Below are positions 1 through 8,701 of a stretch of 64,000 nt of DNA, piece after piece. Positions within the stretch are counted from its first letter, which is position 1. Each line of letters opens with the position of its first letter. Source of the DNA: Streptomyces liangshanensis (GTDB taxonomy: Bacteria; Actinomycetota; Actinomycetes; Streptomycetales; Streptomycetaceae); the NCBI RefSeq assembly GCF_011694815.1, contig NZ_CP050177.1, forward strand, positions 3,275,001 through 3,339,000, read 5' to 3'. The translations under genes and the position numbers were made by a program. Under the pieces are notes generated by a model, which did no database searches, was not told where the DNA came from, and saw only the letters and a program-made list of their open reading frames with translations.

Positions 1-928
1 AGGTGATGAAGGACCAGGTTTCCTTGGGGTCCCAGTTCCAGTAGCGGCCCCAGGCCTGGCCCGCCCAGATCGCGCCCGCGATGATCGTGAACGTCCAGAG
101 CGGGAAGACGGCCGCGTTGACGCGGTACGCGAACTTGTCGAGGCTCCCCGAGGCGGGCAGCCGCTCCATGACGGACGTGGCGAAGGCGCCCGGCTTGCCG
201 CCCGCGGCGAGCTTGGACTCGTACCGCTCACGGAAGAGGTAGAGCAGCGTGGCGACGGCGCCGACGTAGAACACGGCGCCGCAGAAGATCGCGGTCGAGA
301 CGTGGATCCACAGCCAGTACGAGTGGAGCGCGGGCACCAACTGGTCGCTGGCGGTGTAGAGCACGGTGACGGCGAGGCCGAGGTCCAGGAGGACCGTGGT
401 GACCAGCGGCAGCCCGAGCCAGCGGATGTTCTTCTTCAGCACGAGCAGCGTGAGGTACACCGCGACCGCGACGGTCGAGAAGGTGATGTTGAACTCGTAC
501 ATGTTGCCCCAGGGGGCGCGCTGCACGGAGAGGGCGCGGGCGATCACGCCGGCCGCCTCGACGACGAAGGCGAGGACGGTGAGCGACACGGCGATACGGC
601 CGTACAGGTCGCCCTGGGCGTCGTCGCCGGCCGCGCCGGGGCCGTCGGGCAGGTCGCGGGAGCCGGAGGCCGAGCGGGTCACGACCCGGGGCCGGTCGAG
701 GACGGCGGTGGACCCGCCCTGCGCGGACTTCACCTGGACGGCCGGGGCGGCGGCGCCCGCCTCACCGGTCAGGGCCGAAGCGGTCCTGGAGACCTTGCTC
801 CTGCTGCCGAAGAGCCACTCGGCGATGTGCGCGAAGAACGCCAGCATGTAGACGGCCATGGCCGAATAGATCAGTACGTTGCTGGTGTTCGCCAGGCTTT
901 CGTTGGTTGCTGCGGCGGCGAGACTCAC
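1..928 (-). CDS. ccsB: Cytochrome c biogenesis protein CcsB/ResC (3' part cut by window edge)
   Basis: Membrane heme-handling subunit of System II cytochrome c maturation, partner of ResB in delivering heme to apocytochrome c outside the membrane. Reading the minus strand from a GTG at 928 gives an N-terminal membrane helix, an Ala/Gly linker, further membrane segments and then WAGQAWGRYWNWDPKET near the window edge. That is the tryptophan-rich WWD heme-binding signature of the CcsA/ResC/CcmC family. The GTG overlaps the resB stop by 4 bp (GTGA), implying translational coupling. The C-terminus lies outside the window. Family assignment is firm; the symbol could equally be resC or ccsA. Confidence 0.93.
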   Translation of the reverse strand, partial: MSLAAAATNESLANTSNVLIYSAMAVYMLAFFAHIAEWLFGSRSKVSRTASALTGEAGAAAPAVQVKSAQGGSTAVLDRPRVVTRSASGSRDLPDGPGAAGDDAQGDLYGRIAVSLTVLAFVVEAAGVIARALSVQRAPWGNMYEFNITFSTVAVAVYLTLLVLKKNIRWLGLPLVTTVLLDLGLAVTVLYTASDQLVPALHSYWLWIHVSTAIFCGAVFYVGAVATLLYLFRERYESKLAAGGKPGAFATSVMERLPASGSLDKFAYRVNAAVFPLWTFTIIAGAIWAGQAWGRYWNWDPKETWSFIT

Positions 929-2736
929 TTCTCAACCCCTTCGACTTCGACGGACGCCCGGGCGGTCTTCTCGACCGTCTCTTCGGCGGGATCAGGTTCT
1001 GCGTGGGTGGGCGCGTCCGCGTGGGTGGGCGCTTCCGCGTGGAGGGTGCCGGCCAGGTCGGCCAGTTCCTCCGGGAGTCTGGCGGACTCGCTGCGGCCGA
1101 GGCCCGCCATCTCGACGACGGTGACGCCGTCGGCGCCCCGCACGGCCCGGACCCAGACCCGGCGCCGCTGGATGAAGAGGGAACCGGCCAGCCCCGCGAT
1201 GGCGGCGATCGCGCCGGTCAGCGCCCAGCCGTCACCGGGCTGGTGGGTGATCTGGAAGCTGGCCCACTCCTTGATGTCCTTCTCGAAGGTGATCGACCCG
1301 GCTCCGCCCGGGAGGACGAGCTTCTCGCCCGGCAGCAGGGTCTTCTTGAGGATGTCCCCGTTGGCGTCCTTGAAGGGCGTCATCTTCGAGGTGTTCAGCT
1401 GGTACACGTTCTGCGCCAGCCCCGAGTCGACCCCGAGACTGCCGTGGTACGCGCCCAGGTTGAGGACGGGCAGGTCGAGCGCGGGGAAACGGGAGAACAT
1501 CTGCCCGTTGCCCTTGCCCGCGAAGGTCGGCACGAAGAACGCGGCGAACCCGAGCTGGTCCCTCTTCCCGGCCTTGTCCTTGTAGCCGTTGACGACCTTG
1601 ATGGCCCCGGTGGACGTGAAGTTGCCGTCGACGGGCAGCAGCGGGACCGCGCCGCTGAAGACGACCTTGTTCGCCCGGTCCCTGACCGTCACGACCGGGG
1701 CGTACCCGTGGCCGATCAGGAAGACCTTCGAGCCGTCGACCTCCAGGGGCTCGTTGACCTTGACGACCGCCTTGTGCTCCTTGTCACGGGGGCCGGCGGT
1801 GTAGTGGATCGCGGCCTGGAAGGTGCGGGGCGTGCCGATCTGCGGCCCGCTGCGCTCGTACGTGGCGGTGAACTTGTCCAGCGTGAAGCTGAAGGGCGCG
1901 AGGCTGTCCATGTTGAACAGGGAGCCGGACCGGAAGTCGTCGTACTGGGTGAGGGTGTTGGAGAAGCCGTCGCCCTCGACGACCAGCTTGCCGCCGTCGG
2001 ACTTGAAGAGCTGGCCGGTGGCGAACGAGATCAGGAGCACGATCAGCGCGACGTGGAAGATCAGGTTGCCGGTCTCGCGGAGGTAGCCCTTCTCGGCGGC
2101 GACCGCGTCCCCGTCCGCGTACGCCCGGAAGCGGCGCCGCTTGAGGATGGACAGCGCGGCTTCCCGTACGGCTTCCGGCTCCGCCGCGGTGCGCCAGGTC
2201 GTGTACGCGGGGAGCCGGGTGAGCCGCTTGGGGGCGCGCGGCGGGCGGGCGCGCAGCTGGCCGACGAACTGCCAGGTGCGCGGGATGATGCAGCCGATGA
2301 GGGAGATGAACAGCAGGATGTAGATCGCGGAGAACCACACCGAGCTGTAGACGTGGAACAGCTGGAGCTGGTCGTAGATCGGCGAGACGGTGGTGTGCTT
2401 CGCCTTGAAGTCGGCGACCTTGAGCTCGTCGACGTTGGTCTGCGGGATCAGCGAGCCGGGGATGGCGCCGAGCGAGAGCAGGAAGAGCAGGATCAGCGCG
2501 ACGCGCATGGAGGTGAGCTGGCGCCAGAACCACCGTGCCCAGCCGAGGACGCTCAGGGTGGGGCCGGTGAGGAGGGACTCCTCGCGGGGGGCGGTGGAGA
2601 GCTGGGAGCCGGCGGCGCCGAGTTCCCGTACGTCCCGGGCGTCACGCGCCTCGGCGGACCGCTCCGATTCCGTCGTGCTGTCCGGCTCGGTGGTGCTGTC
2701 CGGCTCGGTCGTGCTGTCTGACTCTGTCGTGCTCAT
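925..2736 (-). CDS. resB: Cytochrome c biogenesis protein ResB
   Basis: 603-residue membrane protein of cytochrome c maturation System II, forming the heme-export/ligation complex with CcsB/ResC. After a low-complexity N-terminus (STTEPD-type repeats, residues about 4-25) come closely spaced membrane helices around residues 70-190, a large extracytoplasmic region, and a last helix near residue 510 followed by RRRRVWVRA. This is the ResB topology. The ATG at 2736 lies 3 nt downstream of ccdA, and the stop overlaps ccsB. The N-terminal repeat comes from three 18-bp tandem units in the DNA and is probably not conserved. The acidic/Ala-rich C-terminal tail after about residue 560 is species-specific. 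Confidence 0.93.
   Translation of the reverse strand: MSTTESDSTTEPDSTTEPDSTTESERSAEARDARDVRELGAAGSQLSTAPREESLLTGPTLSVLGWARWFWRQLTSMRVALILLFLLSLGAIPGSLIPQTNVDELKVADFKAKHTTVSPIYDQLQLFHVYSSVWFSAIYILLFISLIGCIIPRTWQFVGQLRARPPRAPKRLTRLPAYTTWRTAAEPEAVREAALSILKRRRFRAYADGDAVAAEKGYLRETGNLIFHVALIVLLISFATGQLFKSDGGKLVVEGDGFSNTLTQYDDFRSGSLFNMDSLAPFSFTLDKFTATYERSGPQIGTPRTFQAAIHYTAGPRDKEHKAVVKVNEPLEVDGSKVFLIGHGYAPVVTVRDRANKVVFSGAVPLLPVDGNFTSTGAIKVVNGYKDKAGKRDQLGFAAFFVPTFAGKGNGQMFSRFPALDLPVLNLGAYHGSLGVDSGLAQNVYQLNTSKMTPFKDANGDILKKTLLPGEKLVLPGGAGSITFEKDIKEWASFQITHQPGDGWALTGAIAAIAGLAGSLFIQRRRVWVRAVRGADGVTVVEMAGLGRSESARLPEELADLAGTLHAEAPTHADAPTHAEPDPAEETVEKTARASVEVEGVEK
2672..2725 (-). repeat. Three 18-bp tandem units in the resB N-terminus
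   Basis: Three adjacent 18-bp units begin at 2672, 2690 and 2708. They encode repeats of a DSTTEP/E hexapeptide immediately after the ResB start, so copy-number change would keep the frame. The third unit has diverged by a few bases. Confidence 0.8.
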
Positions 2737-2739
2737 GGA

Positions 2740-3504
2740 CTAGATCCCCACCGTGAAGCCGTTGGACCAACCCTGCATCTGCTGCACGACGACGTCCCAC
2801 GCGCCGGTCACCAGCAGCAGCCCGGTCGCGATCATCATGCCGCCGCCGATCCGCATCACCCACGTGTAGTGGCGCTTGATCCAGCCGAACGCGCCGAGCG
2901 CCTTGCGGAAGGCCACGGCGGCGAGGATGAACGGCAGGCCCAGTCCGAGGCAGTACGCGACGGTCAGTATGGCTCCCCGGCCCGCGGTCCCCTGCTGGAA
3001 CGCGAGGGTCTGGACCGCGCCGAGGACCGGGCCCATGCAGGGCGTCCAGCCGATCCCGAAGAGCGCGCCGAGCAGCGGGGCGCCCACGAGGCCGGACACC
3101 GGCCGCCGGTGGAAGCGGAACTCGCGCTGGGTGAGCCAGGGCATCAGGCCGAGGAAGAACGCGCCCATCAGGAGCATCAGCACGCCGAGGACCTTGGAGA
3201 GCACGTCGCGCTGGGCCTGGAGCTCCGAGCCGAAGTAGCCGAAGAGGGCGCCGCCGGAGACGAAGACCGCGCTGAACCCGACGACGAAGAGCGACGACCC
3301 GGCGACCATCCGGCCGCGTCTGGCCTCGGCCAGGTCGGTGCCGCTGATGCCGGTCACGTACGACAGGTAGCCGGGCACCAGGGGCAGGACGCACGGGGAG
3401 AAGAAGGACACCAGCCCGGCCAGGACGGCCAGCGGGAACGCGAGCAGCAGCGCTCCCGTGACGATGGTCTCGTTCGGGTCCGTCACCGCGGCGAGGTACT
3501 GCAC
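2740..3504 (-). CDS. ccdA: Cytochrome c biogenesis protein CcdA (thiol-disulfide transmembrane transporter)
   Basis: 254-residue polytopic membrane protein that moves reducing equivalents from cytoplasmic thioredoxin across the membrane to ResA. Both hallmark cysteine motifs are present: FFSPCVLPLVPGY near residues 34-46 and GWTPCMGPVLGAV near residue 150. About six hydrophobic segments follow the CcdA/DsbD-beta pattern. The gene starts 1 nt after the resA stop and ends 3 nt before resB, so resA-ccdA-resB-ccsB reads as one tight operon. The chosen ATG at 3504 gives a short cytoplasmic lead before helix 1. Confidence 0.94.
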   Translation of the reverse strand: MQYLAAVTDPNETIVTGALLLAFPLAVLAGLVSFFSPCVLPLVPGYLSYVTGISGTDLAEARRGRMVAGSSLFVVGFSAVFVSGGALFGYFGSELQAQRDVLSKVLGVLMLLMGAFFLGLMPWLTQREFRFHRRPVSGLVGAPLLGALFGIGWTPCMGPVLGAVQTLAFQQGTAGRGAILTVAYCLGLGLPFILAAVAFRKALGAFGWIKRHYTWVMRIGGGMMIATGLLLVTGAWDVVVQQMQGWSNGFTVGI

Positions 3505-3505
3505 G

Positions 3506-4126
3506 TCACTTCTCCGCGATCAGCGGGTCGATCAGCTTGCGCAACTGCTCCTCGTCGACGGCCTTGAGCGAGCGGGCCGCGATCTTCCCGTTCCGGTCGA
3601 GGACGATCGTGGAGGGGATGGCCTGGGGGTTGAGGCTGCCCTTGGGGAACCCGTACACGAGGAGCTTGCCCGCCGGGTCGTACAGGCTCGGGTAGGTGAT
3701 CCCGAAGTCCTGCTCGAACTTGACGGCCGGTTCCTTCTCCAGGTCGCGGGTGTTGATCCCGATGAAGGCGACGCCCTTGCCGGCCATCTCCTTGGAGACC
3801 TTGGCGAAGTGCGGCGCCTCGGCGAGGCACGGTCCGCACCAGGAGCCCCAGACGTTGAGGACGACCACTTTGCCCTTGTAGTCCGCGACGTCGAGCTTCT
3901 TGCCCTCCAGGGTCTCCCCGGAGAGGTCGTTGACGGACCGGCGGTCGGCCTTGGCGACGGTGGCGATGCCGCCGGTGTTCGACACGAATCCGGTCTTTCC
4001 GCCACCGCCGGACGTCCCGCCGCCCCCGCACGCGGAGAGCGTCAGCGCGCCCGCGGCGACGGCGACCGGCAGAACAGTGCGGAGTCGACGGCTCGGGCTG
4101 CTTCGAGGAGCGCGGCCAAAGTTCAT
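3506..4126 (-). CDS. resA: ResA/TlpA-like thiol-disulfide oxidoreductase lipoprotein
   Basis: 206-residue lipid-anchored thioredoxin-fold protein that reduces the CXXCH cysteines of apocytochrome c before heme attachment. The start at 4126 (MNFGRAPR) gives an Arg-rich n-region, a hydrophobic core and the lipobox LSAC; the longer frame from 4207 would bury this signal. The redox motif WGSWCGPC sits in a domain with KGKVVVLNVWG and GITYPSLYDPAG, typical of TlpA/ResA. It is the first gene of the res operon, 77 nt after the stop of the deacetylase gene on the same strand. No clear Shine-Dalgarno was seen, so the start rests mainly on the signal peptide. Confidence 0.9.
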   Translation of the reverse strand: MNFGRAPRSSPSRRLRTVLPVAVAAGALTLSACGGGGTSGGGGKTGFVSNTGGIATVAKADRRSVNDLSGETLEGKKLDVADYKGKVVVLNVWGSWCGPCLAEAPHFAKVSKEMAGKGVAFIGINTRDLEKEPAVKFEQDFGITYPSLYDPAGKLLVYGFPKGSLNPQAIPSTIVLDRNGKIAARSLKAVDEEQLRKLIDPLIAEK

Positions 4127-4203
4127 GTGAAAAGTTTCGCATGGGCGATTCGGGGGATCTTGCGCACCCCCCTCGGTGACCGCACTGCCCGTAAGGCCCG
4201 TTG

Positions 4204-5466
4204 TCAAGCCGCCTTAAAGAACGCGTTCCACCCGCCTTCGGGTGCCTGACCGACGTCCAGCGAGCAGAGCTTGGCGAGTACGGCGGGGTCCTGGACGTCG
4301 ATCCAGTCGGTGAACTGGCGGAAGGACACGAGCCGTACGTCCTTCTTGCCGGCCATCTCCTTGAACGCCTCTTCGACGGCGTCCATGTAGATCCCGCCGT
4401 TCCACTGTTCGAAGTGGTTGCCTATGAAGAACGGCGCGCGATTGGTCTTGTACGCGCGCTTGAACCCGTTGAGGTACGCGCCCTTGGCCTGTTCCCGCCA
4501 GCGCGGGTATTTCTCCGGCATGCCCTTGGTCGAATTGACCGACTGGTTGGCGAGCATGTTGTAGTCCATGGAGAGGACTTCGAAGCTGTGCCCGGGGAAC
4601 GGCACGGCCTGGAGCGGGAAGTCCCACACCCCGCCCTTTTTCTCCGGCCACCTCTGCGTACCGCCGGGCGAGCTGGCGTCGTACCGCCAGCCCAGTTTCC
4701 GCGCGGTCGGCAACAGCCTCTCCTGGCCGAGGAGGCAGGGTGTACGGCCGCCGATCAATTCCTTGCGGTAGTCGAAGGGAAGCGGGTCGAGATCGGTCCA
4801 GCCGCTGTTCGTACGCCACTCGGTGACGAAGGACACGGCCTGTTCGACCTCGCTGTGCCACTGGGCCGGGGTCCAGTGGTCCACCGTGCCGTGACCGGAA
4901 CAGAAATGCCCGTTGAAATGGGTGCCTATCTCGTGTCCTTCGAGCCAGGCGCGGCGGACGTTCTTGAGCGTTTCCTTGATGTGGTCGTCGGTGAGATAGC
5001 CGATGTCGGAGGCGCCGACGGCGTTGTTGGGCGGGCGGTAGAGGCTCTTCTTCGACTCGGGCAGCAGATAGATGCCGGAGAGGAAGAAGGTCATGGCCGC
5101 GCCGTGGTCCCGGGCGAGGTCGAGGAAGCGGGGGAAGAGGCCGTTGCCGACCTCGCCCGCGCCGTCCCAGGAGAAGACCACGAACTGCGGCGGGGTCTGG
5201 CCGGGCTCCAGCGGGACCGGCGCCGGGGGCTGGTGCGGCTGCTTTCCCGCGTCGGAGGTGGAACCGTCGCCTATGAGCCGGGGCTCTTCGGAGAGGGGCT
5301 TGGCGGAGGCCTTCCCGGTGCCCCCGCCCTTCCCGTCACCCTTGGCCGTACCACCCGCGCGGTGCGGGGCCCTCCGGTCGGGGGAGGAGCCACAACCGGC
5401 GATCCCGATCGCCGCCGCGGCTCCGACTCCCGCTCCCAGCAGTCCCCTTCGGCTGATGTCGCGCAT
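4204..5466 (-). CDS. Polysaccharide deacetylase-family lipoprotein
   Basis: 420-residue exported protein. The N-terminus combines a twin-arginine-like SRRGLLG with a lipobox (GIAGC), so it is probably a lipid-anchored, possibly Tat-exported enzyme. A Pro/Lys-rich linker precedes a NodB-like fold: FVVFSWDGAG holds the position of the catalytic/metal Asp motif, and HEIGTHFNGHF resembles the zinc-binding H-x3-H motif. The canonical TFDDG is altered to FSWDG, so the substrate may be unusual. A peptidoglycan or other surface polymer is a guess from the family. It stands between the phosphatase and res genes with gaps on both sides, suggesting its own promoter. Confidence 0.8.
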   Translation of the reverse strand: MRDISRRGLLGAGVGAAAAIGIAGCGSSPDRRAPHRAGGTAKGDGKGGGTGKASAKPLSEEPRLIGDGSTSDAGKQPHQPPAPVPLEPGQTPPQFVVFSWDGAGEVGNGLFPRFLDLARDHGAAMTFFLSGIYLLPESKKSLYRPPNNAVGASDIGYLTDDHIKETLKNVRRAWLEGHEIGTHFNGHFCSGHGTVDHWTPAQWHSEVEQAVSFVTEWRTNSGWTDLDPLPFDYRKELIGGRTPCLLGQERLLPTARKLGWRYDASSPGGTQRWPEKKGGVWDFPLQAVPFPGHSFEVLSMDYNMLANQSVNSTKGMPEKYPRWREQAKGAYLNGFKRAYKTNRAPFFIGNHFEQWNGGIYMDAVEEAFKEMAGKKDVRLVSFRQFTDWIDVQDPAVLAKLCSLDVGQAPEGGWNAFFKAA

Positions 5467-5602
5467 AAAGTCCCCATCCGCGCTCGCACGTCCCGTGAGC
5501 CGCTCAGGCAGGTTTTACAAGCGGCAACTCATGAGATGTCGTACCGAACGCGGAGGTTCCAGAACTTGTCATATTTTAGCAAAAGCAGACGCAGGACGAG
5601 TC
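5467..5602 (-). promoter_or_regulatory. AT-rich upstream region of the deacetylase lipoprotein gene
   Basis: This 136-nt gap contains an unusually AT-rich stretch (about 5563-5590) for a genome of this GC content, which is where a promoter or a terminator tail would be expected. No confident -35/-10 pair could be assigned. Confidence 0.3.
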
Positions 5603-6286
5603 CTAGGCGCCGAAGGCCTTGGACGCGCCCTTGACCGGCTTGGCGCCGGCCAGGAGGTGGGCCGGGACCAGGTCGCGGGCCGGCTCGGAGTAGCCGACCG
5701 AGACGATCCGGTCGCCCTGGAAGGTGAAGCTGGTCAGCGAGGCGAGGGTGCACTGCCTGCGGCGCGGGTCGTGCCACAGCCTGCGGCGCTCGACGAAGCT
5801 CCGGACGATCCAGATGGGCAGCTGGTGGCTGACACAGACCGCCTCGTGCCCCCGGGCCGCGTCGCGCGCCGCCGTGAGGGCGCCCATCATCCGGACGACC
5901 TGGTCGACGTACGGCTCGCCCCAGGACGGCCGGAACGGGTTGGTGAGGTACTTCCAGTTGGCGGGCTGGCGCAGCGCCCCGTCGCCGACGCCGAACGTCT
6001 TGCCCTCGAAGACATTCGCCGCCTCGATCAGCCGGTCGTCGGTGTCGAGGGTCAGGCCGTGGCTCTTGGCGACCGGGGCCGCGGTTTCCTGGGCGCGCTC
6101 CAGCGGGGACGCCACGACGTGGGTGATGTCCCGGGTGGCGAGGTGCTCGGCGACCCGGTCGGCCATCTGCCGGCCCAGCTCGGAGAGGTGGAAGCCGTCG
6201 CGGCGGCCGTAGAGCACGCCGTCAGGGTTGTGGACCTCGCCGTGCCGCATGAGGTGGACGACGGTCAGTTCGCTGCGGTCGCTCAT
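5603..6286 (-). CDS. Histidine phosphatase (phosphoglycerate mutase-like) family protein
   Basis: 227-residue cytosolic phosphatase of the RHG superfamily. The N-terminal [13 protein letters not shown] contains the phosphohistidine motif [17 protein letters not shown] the conserved Arg, and [11 protein letters not shown] the second catalytic His, so it looks catalytically intact. The ATG at 6286 overlaps the hemL stop (ATGA), so the two genes are translationally coupled. The substrate is unknown; coupling to hemL is the only contextual clue. The same frame continues upstream as an out-of-frame shadow of hemL, which I excluded. Confidence 0.88.
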   Translation of the reverse strand: MSDRSELTVVHLMRHGEVHNPDGVLYGRRDGFHLSELGRQMADRVAEHLATRDITHVVASPLERAQETAAPVAKSHGLTLDTDDRLIEAANVFEGKTFGVGDGALRQPANWKYLTNPFRPSWGEPYVDQVVRMMGALTAARDAARGHEAVCVSHQLPIWIVRSFVERRRLWHDPRRRQCTLASLTSFTFQGDRIVSVGYSEPARDLVPAHLLAGAKPVKGASKAFGA

Positions 6287-7623
6287 GCGGCGTTCTCCGG
6301 ATCGGTGGCTTCGGCGGCGGCGCGGGCCGCGGCGGGCAGGGCGGCGGCGACACGCTCGATCGCGCGGTCGTCGTGGGCGGTGGACACGAACCAGGACTCG
6401 AAGGACGACGGGGGCAGGTAGACGCCGTCGGCGAGCATCGAGTGGAAGAAGGGGGTGAAGCGGAAGGACTGCTGCCGCTTGGCGGCGTCGTAGTCGTGGA
6501 TGCCGTGGCCCTCGTCGTCGGTGAAGAAGACGGAGAACATGTTGCTCGCGTTCTGCACCCGGTGGGCGACGCCCTCCTTGTTGAGCGCGTCGGCGACCAG
6601 GCCCTGGATCTCGGCGGAGACCCGGTCGACGGTGTCGTACGCCGCGTCGTCCAGCAGCCGCAGCTGCGCGAGTCCGGCGGCGGTGGCGACGGGGTTCCCG
6701 GAGAGCGTGCCCGCCTGGTAGACGGGGCCCACGGGGGCGAGGTGGCCCATGATGTCGGCGCGACCGCCGAACGCGGCGGCCGGGAAGCCGCCGCCCATGA
6801 CCTTGCCGAAGGTCATCAGGTCGGGGGCGACGCCGTCGATGCCGTACCACCCGGCCTTGGACGTACGGAACCCGGTCATCACCTCGTCGGAGATGTAGAG
6901 GGCGCCGTCGGCCGCGCAGATCTCCTTGAGCCCGGCGTTGAAGCCGGGGAGCGGCGGGACGACGCCCATGTTGCCGGGCGAGGCCTCGGTGATCACGCAG
7001 GCGATCTGCCCGGGGTGCGCGGCGAAGGCCCGGCGTACCGCTTCGAGGTCGTTGTACGGCAGGACGATCGTGTCGCCCGCCTGCGCGCCGGTGACCCCGG
7101 GGGTGTCCGGCAGCCCGAGCGTGGCGACCCCCGACCCGGCGGCGGCGAGCAGCGCGTCCACGTGCCCGTGGTAGCAGCCGGCGAACTTCACGATCTTCGC
7201 GCGCCCGGTGAAGCCGCGGGCGAGGCGGATCGCGGACATGGTGGCCTCGGTCCCCGACGACACGAGCCTGACCTGCTCGACGGGCGCGACCCGGCCGACG
7301 ATCTCCTCGGCGAGCGCGACCTCGCCCTCCCCCGGCGTACCGAAGGACGTGCCGCGGGCGACGGCGGCCTGGACCGCCTCGATGACCTCGGGGCGGGCGT
7401 GACCGAGGATCATCGGCCCCCAGGAACACACGAGGTCGACGTATTCGCGGCCGTCCGCGTCGGTCAGGTAGGGACCGGTGCCGGACACCATGAACCGGGG
7501 CGTGCCGCCCACGGCACGGAAGGCCCGGACGGGAGAATTGACGCCGCCGGGCGTCACGAGGGCCGCGCGGTCGAACAGCGTCTGCGATACCGGGGCGTCG
7601 TACGGATAAGGCGGTTGGCTCAT
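6283..7623 (-). CDS. hemL: Glutamate-1-semialdehyde 2,1-aminomutase
   Basis: 446-residue PLP enzyme that converts glutamate-1-semialdehyde (the HemA product) to 5-aminolevulinate. Visible family features are [15 protein letters not shown] near the N-terminus, [16 protein letters not shown] (cofactor phosphate region), [15 protein letters not shown], and the PLP-lysine segment [13 protein letters not shown]. The start at ATG 7623 (MSQPPYPYD) matches the usual N-terminus; the open frame to 7734 adds a non-conserved Pro/Arg-rich lead. It is separated by about 50 kb from hemA, hemC, hemD and hemB at the other end of the window. Confidence 0.96.
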   Translation of the reverse strand: MSQPPYPYDAPVSQTLFDRAALVTPGGVNSPVRAFRAVGGTPRFMVSGTGPYLTDADGREYVDLVCSWGPMILGHARPEVIEAVQAAVARGTSFGTPGEGEVALAEEIVGRVAPVEQVRLVSSGTEATMSAIRLARGFTGRAKIVKFAGCYHGHVDALLAAAGSGVATLGLPDTPGVTGAQAGDTIVLPYNDLEAVRRAFAAHPGQIACVITEASPGNMGVVPPLPGFNAGLKEICAADGALYISDEVMTGFRTSKAGWYGIDGVAPDLMTFGKVMGGGFPAAAFGGRADIMGHLAPVGPVYQAGTLSGNPVATAAGLAQLRLLDDAAYDTVDRVSAEIQGLVADALNKEGVAHRVQNASNMFSVFFTDDEGHGIHDYDAAKRQQSFRFTPFFHSMLADGVYLPPSSFESWFVSTAHDDRAIERVAAALPAAARAAAEATDPENAA

Positions 7624-8154
7624 GACCTGCGGATCCTCGTGGGAGGTGGGCGGAGGGGCCTCCCCAGCGTAGGGCAGCGCCGTGATCGGGCGGGGCCCCG
7701 GGCCGTGACGCCGGCGCCGGACACCTGGCTCCACCTGTACTCCGATTTGTCGGATTTACGCTTTGACTGCCGGGTATATCCTGCGGCTATCCGGACCACG
7801 GCGTCGCCGTGCCCCGGGTGCCCCACCTGCGGTGAGGACGGGTAGACGCCCGGATCGTGCCCAAACCGCACGAAAGCGGGGCGTCATGCGGGAAGCTCTC
7901 GCAATCCACGGTGTCAGGGGCTCGGACGTTCTTGCGGTCAGGTGTTTCGCCGCACGCGCGTGGGGGAGGTCACTGTCACGATGATCGGGTTGCGCGGCCG
8001 GGGCTGCGAGTGGTCGGGTGGAGATATGCATCGCGGTGGCGGACTGGGCGAGGGAACCGACGATCTCGGTCCGGAGCCTGCCCGGCGTGGTAAGCACCGG
8101 CGACGTGAGCGCGAGGCGCGCGAGCAGATTCCGGAAAGCAGGAGTGGTGGTCGG
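7624..8154. other. Divergent intergenic region between hemL and a conserved hypothetical gene
   Basis: About 530 bp without a convincing gene. It should hold the hemL promoter. An imperfect dyad (TCCGA, 4 nt, TCCGA complement TCGGA) lies at 7741-7754, inside a locally AT-richer stretch at 7737-7795. Small frames such as 7885-7983 (+) have no homology I recognise and were not called. The frame of the downstream gene stays open back to 7942, so part of this region could be an N-terminal extension. Confidence 0.4.
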
Positions 8155-8592
8155 GTGGGGGTGACCTACAAATATTTCGGCGCGCCCGACGGAGCCACGG
8201 CCGCCCGTGTCCCGATTTCCATGCGCCCCGAGGAATTGGGCGGCGATGAACTCGGCATGGGCGGAATGTTCTCGAAGGTCAAGCCGGAGACGATAGCCGC
8301 GATGGTCCTCACGGGCATACAGGGCATGCCCCTGAACAAGGTGCCCCCGCTGGAACTGGTCGTCCTTCACCCCGACTACGCGGTGGTGAAACTCCCCATG
8401 ACGGTCGTGGACCCGCTCCGCGACATCGGCGAGGAATCGGTGGGCGCGGCGGCTTTCATCTGGTCCACGGTCCCGGACCGCGGCGGCCCGCGCGACGCGT
8501 TCAACGTCTACCAACTACTGCACGAATGGCAGGACTTCAGCCACCGCCTCCACGAGGCGGGGCATCAGCCGTATTGCCTGGTGTGGCCCTGA
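8155..8592 (+). CDS. Conserved hypothetical protein, no recognised domain
   Basis: 145-residue soluble protein beginning VGVTYKYFGAP and containing GMGGMFSKVKPETIAAMVLTG, VVLHPDYAVVKLPM and HEWQDFSHRLHEAGHQPYCL. No signal peptide or membrane helix. I do not recognise a family function. The start is set at GTG 8155 because a GGAG lies 10 nt upstream and the protein-like sequence begins there; the frame is open back to 7942, but that stretch is Arg/Gly-rich and looks non-coding. It stands alone, divergent from hemL and convergent with the polysialyltransferase-like gene. Confidence 0.7.
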   Translation: MGVTYKYFGAPDGATAARVPISMRPEELGGDELGMGGMFSKVKPETIAAMVLTGIQGMPLNKVPPLELVVLHPDYAVVKLPMTVVDPLRDIGEESVGAAAFIWSTVPDRGGPRDAFNVYQLLHEWQDFSHRLHEAGHQPYCLVWP

Positions 8593-8701
8593 GCGGCATT
8601 CGCCGGGCCCCGGGCGCACACCAGGTCTCCCGGCCGGCCGGCGTGGTCGCCGGGCCGGCCTCGGCGTCGGTGCTCTGACGCCGTCGTCCAGGCTGTGACC
8701 C

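Noticed and set aside
907..2721. 604-residue plus-strand ORF opposite resB
   Set aside because: Shadow of resB; Asp/Val/Glu-rich without domains.
7885..7983. 32-codon plus-strand frame upstream of the conserved hypothetical gene
   Set aside because: No recognisable homology and only a weak G-rich stretch upstream; too little to support a gene.
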